A stretch of 16,398 bases of DNA from JAJNBA01 sp035512775 (GCA_035512775.1 DATKDI010000013.1:1-16398), one strand, 5' to 3'; shown: positions 6,364-13,452, counted from the first letter of the stretch. Notes: generated by a model from the letters alone, not told the origin. Made by a program: numbers and translations.

Positions 6364-7581
6364 ATGAGCGAAGGTCCTTGGCACACCGATCGGTGGTTCA
6401 CGAGTCCCTGGAATTTCCTGCCTGAGATCCGAGAGACGCTGCAGCTCCCGGCGTCCGTGCAGGTGCACGACGTCACGCTCCGAGACGGCGAGCAGCAGGC
6501 GGGCGTCGTGTTCACGAAGGACGACAAGCTGCGGATCGCCGAGGCGCTGGCCAAGGCCGGCGTGCCGAGGATCGAGGCGGGCCTGCCCGCGGTCTCACCT
6601 GCGGATGACGCGGCGGTCCGCGAGATGGTGAAGATGGGACTGCCGTCGAAGATCTACGCCTTCTCCCGGTGCATCGTCGACGACGTGAAGCGCGCGGCCG
6701 ATTGTGGCGTCGACGGCGTCGTGATGGAGATCCCGTCGAGTCACCATCTCGTCGAGAAGGCCTATCGCTGGCCGGTCCAGCGCGCGATCGACGCCTCGGT
6801 GGAGGCGACCAGCCTCGCTCATGAACTCGGCCTCACGGTCTCGTTCTTCCCGATCGACGCCACGCGCGCCGGGTTGGTCGAGTACCTCGATCTGCTCGAG
6901 CGCGTCGCGACCGATGGGCATGTGGACGCCGTGGGGCTCGTGGACACCTTCGGTGTCCTGTCGCCCCACGGCGTCGGCATGTTCGTCCGCCAGACACGCG
7001 AGCGTCTGGGCGTGCCGCTCGAGACCCATTTCCACATGGATTTCGGACTCGGCGTGGCGAACACGCTCCTCGCGGTCGCCGAAGGCGTTGAGGTGATCCA
7101 AACGACCGTCACCGGCATCGGCGAGCGCGCCGGCAACACCCCGATGGAGGAGACGGTCCTCGCGCTCCTCACGATGTACGACATCGACGCGGGGATCCGC
7201 ACCGAGCGCTTCTTCGAGCTCTCGAAGCTGGTGATGGAGCTGGCCGGCGTCTCGCAGCCCTCGAACCGCCCCGTCGTCGGTGAGCGCCTCTACAACGTGG
7301 AGTCCGGGATCATCACCACCTGGGTCCGCAACGTCGGCGACGAGCTGACCGAGTCGTTCCCGTACCGTCCCGAGCTGGTCGGGCAACCGCAGCCGGTCCT
7401 GGTGCTGGGGAAAGGTTCCGGCTTGGACTCGGTCGCGGCCGGGCTCGATCGCCTCGGCCGCACCGCCACCCCGGAGCAGATGCAGGAGATCCTGAACGAG
7501 GTGAAAGCCCGCTCGCTCCAGACGAAGGGCCTCCTCGACGACGAGGAGTTCTCGGCGATCGTCGACCAGGTCACGTCGTGA
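6364..7581 (+). CDS. DRE-TIM metallolyase, divergent homocitrate/isopropylmalate-synthase-like
   Basis: 405 residues from ATG 6364, with GGAGGAG at 6350-6356. The barrel opens with D-V-T-L-R-D-G-E-Q (36-44), giving catalytic Arg40 and metal-ligand Asp41, then E-A-G-L-P-A-V, the metal-binding His222 and His224 (T-H-F-H-M-D), and G-I-G-E-R-A-G-N at 251-258. These mark the HMGL-like family of homocitrate, citramalate and isopropylmalate synthases. Two departures matter. The usual H-x-H-N-D reads H-F-H-M-D. In the C-terminal block the family's E-S-G-I-H reads E-S-G-I-I (313-317), so the catalytic-base His of 2-isopropylmalate synthase is missing. The leucine-regulatory domain is also absent. A lyase/aldolase or a condensation with another chemistry is possible. 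It leads a four-gene plus-strand operon. Confidence 0.85.
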   Translation: MSEGPWHTDRWFTSPWNFLPEIRETLQLPASVQVHDVTLRDGEQQAGVVFTKDDKLRIAEALAKAGVPRIEAGLPAVSPADDAAVREMVKMGLPSKIYAFSRCIVDDVKRAADCGVDGVVMEIPSSHHLVEKAYRWPVQRAIDASVEATSLAHELGLTVSFFPIDATRAGLVEYLDLLERVATDGHVDAVGLVDTFGVLSPHGVGMFVRQTRERLGVPLETHFHMDFGLGVANTLLAVAEGVEVIQTTVTGIGERAGNTPMEETVLALLTMYDIDAGIRTERFFELSKLVMELAGVSQPSNRPVVGERLYNVESGIITTWVRNVGDELTESFPYRPELVGQPQPVLVLGKGSGLDSVAAGLDRLGRTATPEQMQEILNEVKARSLQTKGLLDDEEFSAIVDQVTS

Positions 7582-7633
7582 CCGAACGGAACGGAGCCCA
7601 AGGAGAGGCCAAGGAAAGGAAAGGGAGGTCGCG

Positions 7634-8872
7634 ATGAGGGAAGCGTTCGGTTACGCGAGCATCGAATGGAAGAAGGGGATCGACTGGGACGCGGTGCGCG
7701 CGTTCCGGAAGGAACGTGCGCAGGACGCGATGAAGCGGCACGGCCTCGGCGCGATGCTGCTGATGTACGACGAGAACATCCGTTACGTGACCTCCACCCT
7801 GACCCCCGGCTGGAACAAGCTGAAGCCCGGCCTCCGCTACGCGGTCCTCCCGGCCGGGAAGGAGCCCATCCTGTACGAGCAGGGGGACCTGGGCATCCAC
7901 ATCAAGGCGCACTCGCCGTGGATCCCGACCGACAACGTGCGGCACTCGTTCGCGTGGATCAAGGGCGCGGCCGGCCCCGCGTCCACGATGCAGGTCGAGA
8001 AGTTCACGAAGGCGCTCGCGGACGACCTCGAGGACGCGGGCGTGAAGGACCAGCCGCTCGGTGTGGACTTCATCGACATCACGATGATGAAGACCTTCGA
8101 GCAAGCGGGCATCACGTGGACCGACGGCATGACGCCGATGATGGAGGCGAGGGCGATCAAGAGCCCCGATGAGCAGAACTGCTCGCGGATCGTGGGTTCG
8201 ATGTGCGACGCGCTCCACTACGAGATGTCGCAGTGGCTGCGCCCAGGCCTCACGGAGAACCAGGTGGCCGCGCACGGGTTCGAGTTCCTGTACTCGTTCC
8301 CGGGGGTCGAGGACGTCGAGGACGTGATCGTGTCGTCGGGTCCCAACGCATGGCCGAACTGGCGCAACTTCTCCGATCGCATCATCCGGCCGGGGGAGCT
8401 CGTGATCATCGATGTCGCGGCGCTCACGTGGAACGGCTTCAAGTCCTGCGTCTACCGCACGTATTGCGTGGGGGGGAAGCCCACCGACGAGATGAAGCAG
8501 TACTACGACACGGCGCTCACGTGGCTGCGCGACTCGATCGATGCCGTGAAGCCCGGTGTGTCCACCCGTGACATCGCCTCCAAGTGGCCGTCCGCGATGG
8601 AGACGTGGGGGTATGCCGACGAGGACGAGGCGGCCGCCAACCTCTGGGGACACGGTCTGGGACTGGCGCAGTACGACCAGCCGGTCATCTCCCGGATCTG
8701 GTCGCTCGACCATCCGATCGAGATCAAGCCCGGCATGGTGTTCGCGCTCGAGACGCAGCACGGGAAGGTGCACGAGTTCGGTGTGCGGCTGGAGGAGATG
8801 CTGATCGTGACCGAGACCGGGCACGACCTGATCACGTCCTTCCCGATCGACGAGATCACGGTCCTGGATTGA
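7634..8872 (+). CDS. M24-family 'pita-bread' enzyme with altered metal site (Xaa-Pro peptidase/creatinase/DddP-like)
   Basis: 412 residues from ATG 7634, with AAGGGAGGT at 7621-7629. The N-terminal creatinase-type domain spans about 1-170 (M-Y-D-E-N-I-R-Y-V-T), and the C-terminal pita-bread domain about 175-412. Canonical M24 ligands align as Asp260 (V-I-I-D), Cys272 in place of the second Asp (S-C-V-Y-R-T where S-D-x-T-R-T is usual), His340 (G-H-G-L-G-L), Glu373 (A-L-E-T-Q) and Glu387 (R-L-E-E-M). The substrate-pocket His after S-G-P-N-A is also replaced, giving P-N-W-R. The 12-residue spacing from Asp260 to Cys272 and the R-I-I segment before it resemble the DMSP lyase DddP, but the DddP catalytic Asp six residues after the His is Gln346 here. 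A metal-free creatinase-like hydrolase or a lyase is more likely than a peptidase. Substrate unknown. Confidence 0.85.
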   Translation: MREAFGYASIEWKKGIDWDAVRAFRKERAQDAMKRHGLGAMLLMYDENIRYVTSTLTPGWNKLKPGLRYAVLPAGKEPILYEQGDLGIHIKAHSPWIPTDNVRHSFAWIKGAAGPASTMQVEKFTKALADDLEDAGVKDQPLGVDFIDITMMKTFEQAGITWTDGMTPMMEARAIKSPDEQNCSRIVGSMCDALHYEMSQWLRPGLTENQVAAHGFEFLYSFPGVEDVEDVIVSSGPNAWPNWRNFSDRIIRPGELVIIDVAALTWNGFKSCVYRTYCVGGKPTDEMKQYYDTALTWLRDSIDAVKPGVSTRDIASKWPSAMETWGYADEDEAAANLWGHGLGLAQYDQPVISRIWSLDHPIEIKPGMVFALETQHGKVHEFGVRLEEMLIVTETGHDLITSFPIDEITVLD

Positions 8873-8877
8873 TCCGG

Positions 8878-10590
8878 ATGGTGTCCCCCGTCGTCCTCAC
8901 GGATCCGGTGGCGCGGGATCCCGCGCACGTCGGGGTGAAGGCCGCCCGGCTCGCCGCCGCCGCCGCCGCCGGGCTGCCCGTCCTCGAGGGTCGGGTTCTT
9001 CCCTCGGAGGCGTCGTGGAACGCCATCAGGCGGGGCGTGGAGGCGCTGGAGACGGGGTCGGGGACGCCGGCGGCGTATCTCGAGGCCATGGACAGCGCGG
9101 TGCCCTCCGTGGAGGACCTGGTCCCGCGACCGAAGCCGGACGACCGATCTCCCGATGACCGGTACCTCGTCGTGCGGTCCTCGACCGTGCTCGATGACGA
9201 CGGGCGATGGTCGGGTGCCTTCGCCAGCTACCTGAGAGTGAGTCCGAGCGATCTGGACACCGCCGTTCGAGGATGCTGGGCTTCGGCGTTCACCGCCGAC
9301 GCCGTCGACCGCTGCCGGGAGGCGGGCGTCCAGGTCGGGGACCTCCGGATCGGTGTGCTCGTCCAGCCGTTCCTGGCCTTCGACGTCGGGGGGACCGCGC
9401 GGGTCCGAGAGGACGGCACGGTCGCGGTCACGGCGGCGTTGGGCGGACCGGCCGGGGTGGTCGGCGGGCGCGGCGGGGTCGAGGCGATCGTCGGCGTGGA
9501 TGGCCGAGCCGTCGAGGGACTCGACGGCTCGGCCATCGGGGCGGGCCCGGTGGAGGCGGCCGCCGCGCTCGCGCGGCGAGCCGCAGAGACCGTGGCGTCC
9601 GGCGTGATCGAATGGGGTGTGGTCGGCGACGAGGTTTCTCTCCTGCAGATCGGTCCGACAGCGCCGGCGCAGGCAGGCGTCGCCAAGACGTTGCGCGCGA
9701 CGAAGGCGGTGCCCATGCCGGACGACGCCGAGCGCCTCGCCCGGCTGGTCACCCACTTCCCCGGACGGCTCGGCGACGAGCTCGTCCTCCCGTGGGCGTT
9801 CGGCATGGGCGAGCTGCCCGAGGCCGACGAGATCCGCGTGGCCGATCCGGCGACCGCCCTCCGTGAGGCCCGTACGTCGGCGGGTGAGCTCGCCGCAGAG
9901 GTCTGGGGAGCAGCGCCCTCCGCGGCTCGGGAGCGTGCGGCGAGTGTCTCTCGGCTCCTGCTGACCGGCCGGGTATCGGATGGCTGCCGAGAGATCCGCG
10001 ACCTTCCCGCCCCCGACCCCGCCGTCGCGCGCCGCGTGGTGGCGCTCATCCACGGTCTGGGAGCGTGGTTGACCGACGCCGGCATCCTGCCCTCGGGGTC
10101 ACTCGTGTGGGGGCTGACCGTCTCGGAGCTCGAGCGCGCGATCGCCGGGACGCGGCCGCCCCTGCGGCGTGGACCGGGCCGGTGGGAGCCGTTCGTGGCC
10201 GACGTCGTGCGCGCTCGAGGCGTCCACGCGACCGGGAGGCCGGTCTCGCCGGGCATCGCGGCGGGGCATCTGCATCCGCTCCGGGAGCTCCGAGCGATGG
10301 GTCGCCCCGCCCCGCGCGACGTGCTCGTGACGCCACTCCCGCTGCCTCATCTGGCGCCGCTCCTCTGGCACACCGCGGCCCTCGTGAGTGTCGGCGGCAG
10401 CTCGGGGTCACATCTGTTCGAGGTGGCCCGTTCCCTCGGCGTCCCGTCCGTGATCGGAGTCGACCCGATCTTTCCGGGCGAGCGTGGCTCGCTGGTCGCG
10501 GTCGACGGGGACGACGGTGTCGTGTCGATCCTGCCGCCCGGTGGGGCATCGTCGTGGCCGTCGCACGACGATGCGCGAGCGATGGCCTGA
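8878..10590 (+). CDS. PEP-synthase/rifampicin-phosphotransferase-like enzyme lacking the TIM barrel
   Basis: 570 residues from ATG 8878, five bases after the previous stop with no clear ribosome site, implying coupled translation. The N-terminal PPDK_N-type ATP domain (about 1-265) shows Lys21 (V-G-V-K-A), Arg100 (V-V-R-S-S), and Glu245 and Gln257 in I-E-W and L-L-Q-I-G-P. The family's Q-x-R-P Arg is Gly259 here. A helical linker follows (270-440). The C-terminal swivelling phosphohistidine domain (about 448-555) has G-R-P-V-S-P-G-I-A-A-G and G-G-S-S-G-S-H with the likely phospho-acceptor His512, then G-V-P-S-V-I-G. There is no PEP/pyruvate barrel. That architecture resembles rifampicin phosphotransferase and the two subunits of phenylphosphate synthase joined in one chain, and predicts ATP-dependent phosphorylation of a small hydroxyl compound with release of AMP and phosphate. 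Confidence 0.82.
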   Translation: MVSPVVLTDPVARDPAHVGVKAARLAAAAAAGLPVLEGRVLPSEASWNAIRRGVEALETGSGTPAAYLEAMDSAVPSVEDLVPRPKPDDRSPDDRYLVVRSSTVLDDDGRWSGAFASYLRVSPSDLDTAVRGCWASAFTADAVDRCREAGVQVGDLRIGVLVQPFLAFDVGGTARVREDGTVAVTAALGGPAGVVGGRGGVEAIVGVDGRAVEGLDGSAIGAGPVEAAAALARRAAETVASGVIEWGVVGDEVSLLQIGPTAPAQAGVAKTLRATKAVPMPDDAERLARLVTHFPGRLGDELVLPWAFGMGELPEADEIRVADPATALREARTSAGELAAEVWGAAPSAARERAASVSRLLLTGRVSDGCREIRDLPAPDPAVARRVVALIHGLGAWLTDAGILPSGSLVWGLTVSELERAIAGTRPPLRRGPGRWEPFVADVVRARGVHATGRPVSPGIAAGHLHPLRELRAMGRPAPRDVLVTPLPLPHLAPLLWHTAALVSVGGSSGSHLFEVARSLGVPSVIGVDPIFPGERGSLVAVDGDDGVVSILPPGGASSWPSHDDARAMA

Positions 10591-10619
10591 GCCCGAGGAC
10601 CGAAGGAGGGGAAGCACCG

Positions 10620-11597
10620 ATGGCGCTCGTCGCGGTCACCGATCACGTCTTCCCCGATCTCGAGCAAGAACGGAGTTTGTTGGCCGATGTCGGCCACGAG
10701 CTCCGCTTCGGATCGAACGCCGCCTCGGTCGAGGAGGTACGCGAGGCGGTCACCGGCGCGGACGCCGTCCTCAACTGCTTCGCGCCGATGCCGGCCGAGG
10801 TGATCCGCAGCCTCGAACGGTGCGTGATCATCGCGCGGTACGGCATCGGGCTCGACACGATCGACCTCGACGAAGCCACCGCGAAGGGCATCGTCGTGAC
10901 CAACGTGCCGGACTACTGCATCGATGAGGTGTCCGATCACGCGCTCGCGCTGCTCATGTCCCTCGCCCGCGGTGTGACGCTCCTCGATCGGCGTGTGCGC
11001 TCGGGGTCGTGGACGTCGACGGACGCGCGGCCGATCCACCGCCTCCGCGGCAGGACCCTGGGGCTCGTGGGTTTCGGCCGCATCGCGCGCGCGCTCGCCG
11101 CGAAGGTGGCGCCGCTCGGCTTCCGCGTGGTGACGACCGATCCGTTCGTGCCGGACGAGGCGGTTCGCGACGCGGGAGCCGAGCCGGCGACGTTGGAGGA
11201 GCTCCTGGTCGTCGCGGATGTCGTCTCGATCCACGCACCGCTCACACCTGACAGCCGTCACCTGATCGGCGAGGCCGAGCTCGCGATGATGAAGCCCGGC
11301 GCGATCTTGATCAACACGTCGCGAGGCCCGCTCGTCGACCTCGACGCGCTCCGCGCCGCACTGGCGGAGGACCGGCTCGGCGGCGCCGGGCTCGACGTGC
11401 TCGAGGTGGAGCCGCCCGCAGCCGACGACCCACTCCTGCATCGCGACGACGTCATCGTGACGCCGCACGCCGCCTTCTACAGCGAGGAGTCGCTGGAAGA
11501 GCTCCAGCGCAAGGCAGTCGAGCAGGTGATCGAGGCCCTCGCCGGACGAACGCCGCCGTACGCCGTCAACGCGGAGGCCCTCGGCAGGTCGAGCTAG
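10620..11597 (+). CDS. D-isomer-specific 2-hydroxyacid dehydrogenase (NADH-type, CtBP/PGDH-like)
   Basis: 325 residues from ATG 10620; AAGGAGGGG at about 10603-10611 is the ribosome site. The substrate domain contains R-Y-G-I-G-L-D-T-I-D (73-82) and the cofactor domain G-F-G-R-I-A (151-156), the G-x-G-x-x-A form seen in C-terminal-binding-protein-like members. Asp174 ends the second Rossmann strand (V-V-T-T-D-P), favouring NAD(H). The triad Arg235 (T-S-R-G-P), Glu264 (E-V-E-P-P) and His283 (T-P-H-A-A-F-Y-S) is complete. It is well diverged from the dehydrogenase at 125-1165 and predicted to use the other cofactor. It is the last gene of the plus-strand operon and shares a CTAG with the convergent ABC ATPase gene. 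There is no ACT domain, so it is not a full-length phosphoglycerate dehydrogenase. Confidence 0.9.
   Translation: MALVAVTDHVFPDLEQERSLLADVGHELRFGSNAASVEEVREAVTGADAVLNCFAPMPAEVIRSLERCVIIARYGIGLDTIDLDEATAKGIVVTNVPDYCIDEVSDHALALLMSLARGVTLLDRRVRSGSWTSTDARPIHRLRGRTLGLVGFGRIARALAAKVAPLGFRVVTTDPFVPDEAVRDAGAEPATLEELLVVADVVSIHAPLTPDSRHLIGEAELAMMKPGAILINTSRGPLVDLDALRAALAEDRLGGAGLDVLEVEPPAADDPLLHRDDVIVTPHAAFYSEESLEELQRKAVEQVIEALAGRTPPYAVNAEALGRSS
11594..11597. other. second palindromic CTAG providing both stop codons of a convergent pair
   Basis: The plus-strand dehydrogenase ends with TAG at 11595-11597, and the minus-strand ABC ATPase ends with TAG read from 11596 down to 11594. This repeats exactly the arrangement at 4969-4972. 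Confidence 0.9.
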
Positions 11598-12433
11598 GTC
11601 CTCGCCGGTCCCGCGCGCGGGGGACCGGCAGTGGCCCACCAGCGCGCACCGCGTCGACCGACCTCCATCGCGATCCCGAAGCAGCCTTCGAGCGATCGTG
11701 GGGTGAGGACACCCTCGATCTCGCCGCTCGCGACGAGCAGGCCGTCTCGCAGCAGGGCCGCGTGGGTCGAGGACGGAGGGATCTCCTCCAGGTGATGCGT
11801 GGCGACGATCGTCGTCGGCCCGGAAGGGGACTCCACCGCCTCGAGCGCTTCGATCAACGCCTCGCGCGCGGGCAGATCCAATCCCGACGCGGGTTCGTCG
11901 AGGATCAGGAGCTCCGGGTCGGGGAAGAGCGCGCGGGCGAGGAGCACGCGTTGGCGCTCGCCCTGGCTGGCGGTGGCGAAGCGCCGCGCGGCGAGGTGCC
12001 CGCAGCCGACCCGTTCGAGCAGCGCGACCGCGCGGCGCTCGTCGACCTCGTCGAACTCCTGGAACCAGGGCGAGAGGGTCGCCCGCTTGCCGGTGAGCAC
12101 CACGGTCCGAACCGAGAGGTCGGGAGGCATCCGCTCGGCCAGCACGTGGCTGGTGTGGCTGATCCTCGGATGCAGCGCACGGACGTCGCCGGTTCCCAAA
12201 GTGATACCCAGCACCGTCACGCGACCGGACGAGGGCTGGCGGCGGGCACCGGCCAGCGACAGGAGGGTCGTCTTGCCTCCGCCGTTCGGCCCGAGCAACA
12301 CCCATCGCTCCCCGCGGCCGACCTCCAGGTCGATCGGGCCGAGGACCGTTCGACCCTCGATCCGAACCTGCGCCTCCCGCATCTCGACCGCGAGCCGTTC
12401 GTGGGGCGCGACGGACGTCGGACCTTCGCTCAC
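11594..12433 (-). CDS. lone ABC transporter ATP-binding protein (YlmA/ModF-like)
   Basis: 279 residues from GTG at 12433, nine bases after the TGA of the alcohol dehydrogenase gene. The ribosome site (GCAGGG) is weak, so coupling is likely. Motifs: Walker A G-P-N-G-G-G-K-T-T at 48-56, signature T-A-S-Q-G-E-R at 154-160, Walker B L-L-I-L-D-E-P at 175-181, and H-loop A-T-H-H-L-E-E-I-P-P from 211. The Q-loop region reads R-I-S-H-T-S-H-V-L, with no Gln at the expected place, as in YlmA/ModF-type ATPases that have 'I-G-x-V-S-x-x-L'. The C terminus carries W-F-Q-E-F then F-G-I-A-M-E-V and R-G-A-R-W-W-A features familiar from a conserved actinobacterial group. No permease or binding protein is adjacent. 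The role is unknown; it could work with a distant permease or in the cytosol. Confidence 0.88.
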   Translation of the reverse strand: MSEGPTSVAPHERLAVEMREAQVRIEGRTVLGPIDLEVGRGERWVLLGPNGGGKTTLLSLAGARRQPSSGRVTVLGITLGTGDVRALHPRISHTSHVLAERMPPDLSVRTVVLTGKRATLSPWFQEFDEVDERRAVALLERVGCGHLAARRFATASQGERQRVLLARALFPDPELLILDEPASGLDLPAREALIEALEAVESPSGPTTIVATHHLEEIPPSSTHAALLRDGLLVASGEIEGVLTPRSLEGCFGIAMEVGRRGARWWATAGPPRAGPART

Positions 12434-12442
12434 CCCTGCGGC

Positions 12443-13441
12443 TCACACATCGACGAACACCTTCAGAGCCCCGGGTGCACCCGCCGCACGGATCGCGTCG
12501 CCGACCTGGTCGATCGGGAACCGACCCGACACGAGCGGTTCGAGCTCGACACGTCCCGAGGCGACGGCAGCGATCGCCATCGGGAAGTCCTCGACCCTGG
12601 CCGAGCGGGCTCCGATGACCGAGATCTCCTTGCGATAGAGCTCGTAGAAGGGGACCTCGCCGCTCGTCTCGGTCATCGTGCCGTACGCGAGGATCCGTCC
12701 ACCGATCCGGACCATCTCGATCGCTCGGGCGAAGGCGTTGACCGTCCCGACGCATTCGATCACGAGGTCGGGTCCACCGGGCACGGCGGCGGCGACCTCT
12801 GCGGTCTCCGACCCGTCCGACGCGATCACGAGGTCCGCGCCGAGCTCACGCGCCAGCGCGAGCTTCGGTGCGGACCTCGTGATGCCGATCACGGGGCTCG
12901 CGCCACGCAGTTTGGCCAGCTGCAGGTGGAGCAGGCCCGTCACGCCGAGACCGAGCACCACCACGCTTTCGCCAGGGCGGGGGCGGGCGCGGTGCTGCGC
13001 GTGCACGCAGGTCGCGAGGACCTGGAGCATGGGGGCGGTTCCCAGGTCGAGGCCTGCGGGCAACTCGTGGACGTTGGAAGCCGGCACCGTCATCACGCCC
13101 CTCAGCCCTCCGTCCCGATCGCGACCGATCAACCCCCCGGCCGTGCAGATGTTGGTTCTGCCCTCGCGACACTGCCGGCAGTCTCCGCATGCGATCCCGG
13201 GATCCACGAGGACCCTGGTGCTCACCTCGTCGCCGCTCGCGCCCGCGATCACCGTCCCGACGATCTCGTGGCCCATCACGCGGGGATACTCGACGGGGAT
13301 CTTCCCCGCATAGATGCTCAGGTCCGTCCCGCAGATACCGACGGACTCCACCTGCATCACGAGCTCACCCGGAGCCGGATGAGGTTCGTCCGCTTCGTGC
13401 AGCTCGATCCGCCGGGGACCGGTGAGGAGGGCGGCCTTCAG
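12443..13441 (-). CDS. zinc-dependent medium-chain alcohol/threonine-type dehydrogenase, CTG start
   Basis: 332 residues if initiated at CTG (13441-13439), giving M-K-A-A-L-L-T-G-P-R-R-I-E-L, the first strand normally present in this family. The first in-frame GTG, at 13360, would delete that strand, and no ATG or GTG lies between it and the CTG. Catalytic zinc ligands are Cys37 (G-I-C-G-T-D), with His58 and Glu59 (G-H-E). The structural zinc is bound by Cys85, Cys88, Cys91 and Cys99. The nucleotide motif V-V-V-L-G-L-G-V-T-G ends at 169. The second Rossmann strand ends in T-R-S (188-190) rather than Asp, suggesting NADP. It oxidises a secondary alcohol or polyol, or reduces the ketone; the substrate is not evident. 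It lies between the cyclic-nucleotide-binding giant gene and the lone ABC ATPase. Confidence 0.88.
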   Translation of the reverse strand: MKAALLTGPRRIELHEADEPHPAPGELVMQVESVGICGTDLSIYAGKIPVEYPRVMGHEIVGTVIAGASGDEVSTRVLVDPGIACGDCRQCREGRTNICTAGGLIGRDRDGGLRGVMTVPASNVHELPAGLDLGTAPMLQVLATCVHAQHRARPRPGESVVVLGLGVTGLLHLQLAKLRGASPVIGITRSAPKLALARELGADLVIASDGSETAEVAAAVPGGPDLVIECVGTVNAFARAIEMVRIGGRILAYGTMTETSGEVPFYELYRKEISVIGARSARVEDFPMAIAAVASGRVELEPLVSGRFPIDQVGDAIRAAGAPGALKVFVDV

Positions 13442-13452
13442 ATGTCCTCCTT
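13439..13452 (-). promoter_or_regulatory. ribosome binding site that selects a CTG start
   Basis: Read on the minus strand, AAGGAGGA (13452-13445) is followed by CAT and then CTG (13441-13439). The GGAGG-to-start spacing of four bases matches other genes here, such as the Dabb gene. It places initiation 27 codons upstream of the first GTG. Confidence 0.7.

Noticed and set aside
6364..7581. Calling the DRE-TIM gene homocitrate synthase or leuA
   Set aside because: The catalytic His of the E-S-G-I-H block is missing, there is no regulatory domain, and no lysine, leucine or nitrogenase genes lie nearby.
7634..8872. Calling the M24 gene a DMSP lyase (dddP)
   Set aside because: The overall resemblance is real, but two of the Asp metal ligands and the catalytic Asp six residues after the His are not conserved.
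8953..8970. Run of six GCC triplets as a phase-variation repeat
   Set aside because: The triplet length keeps the reading frame and encodes an Ala-rich helix near the ATP-binding Lys. Slippage would not switch the gene off.
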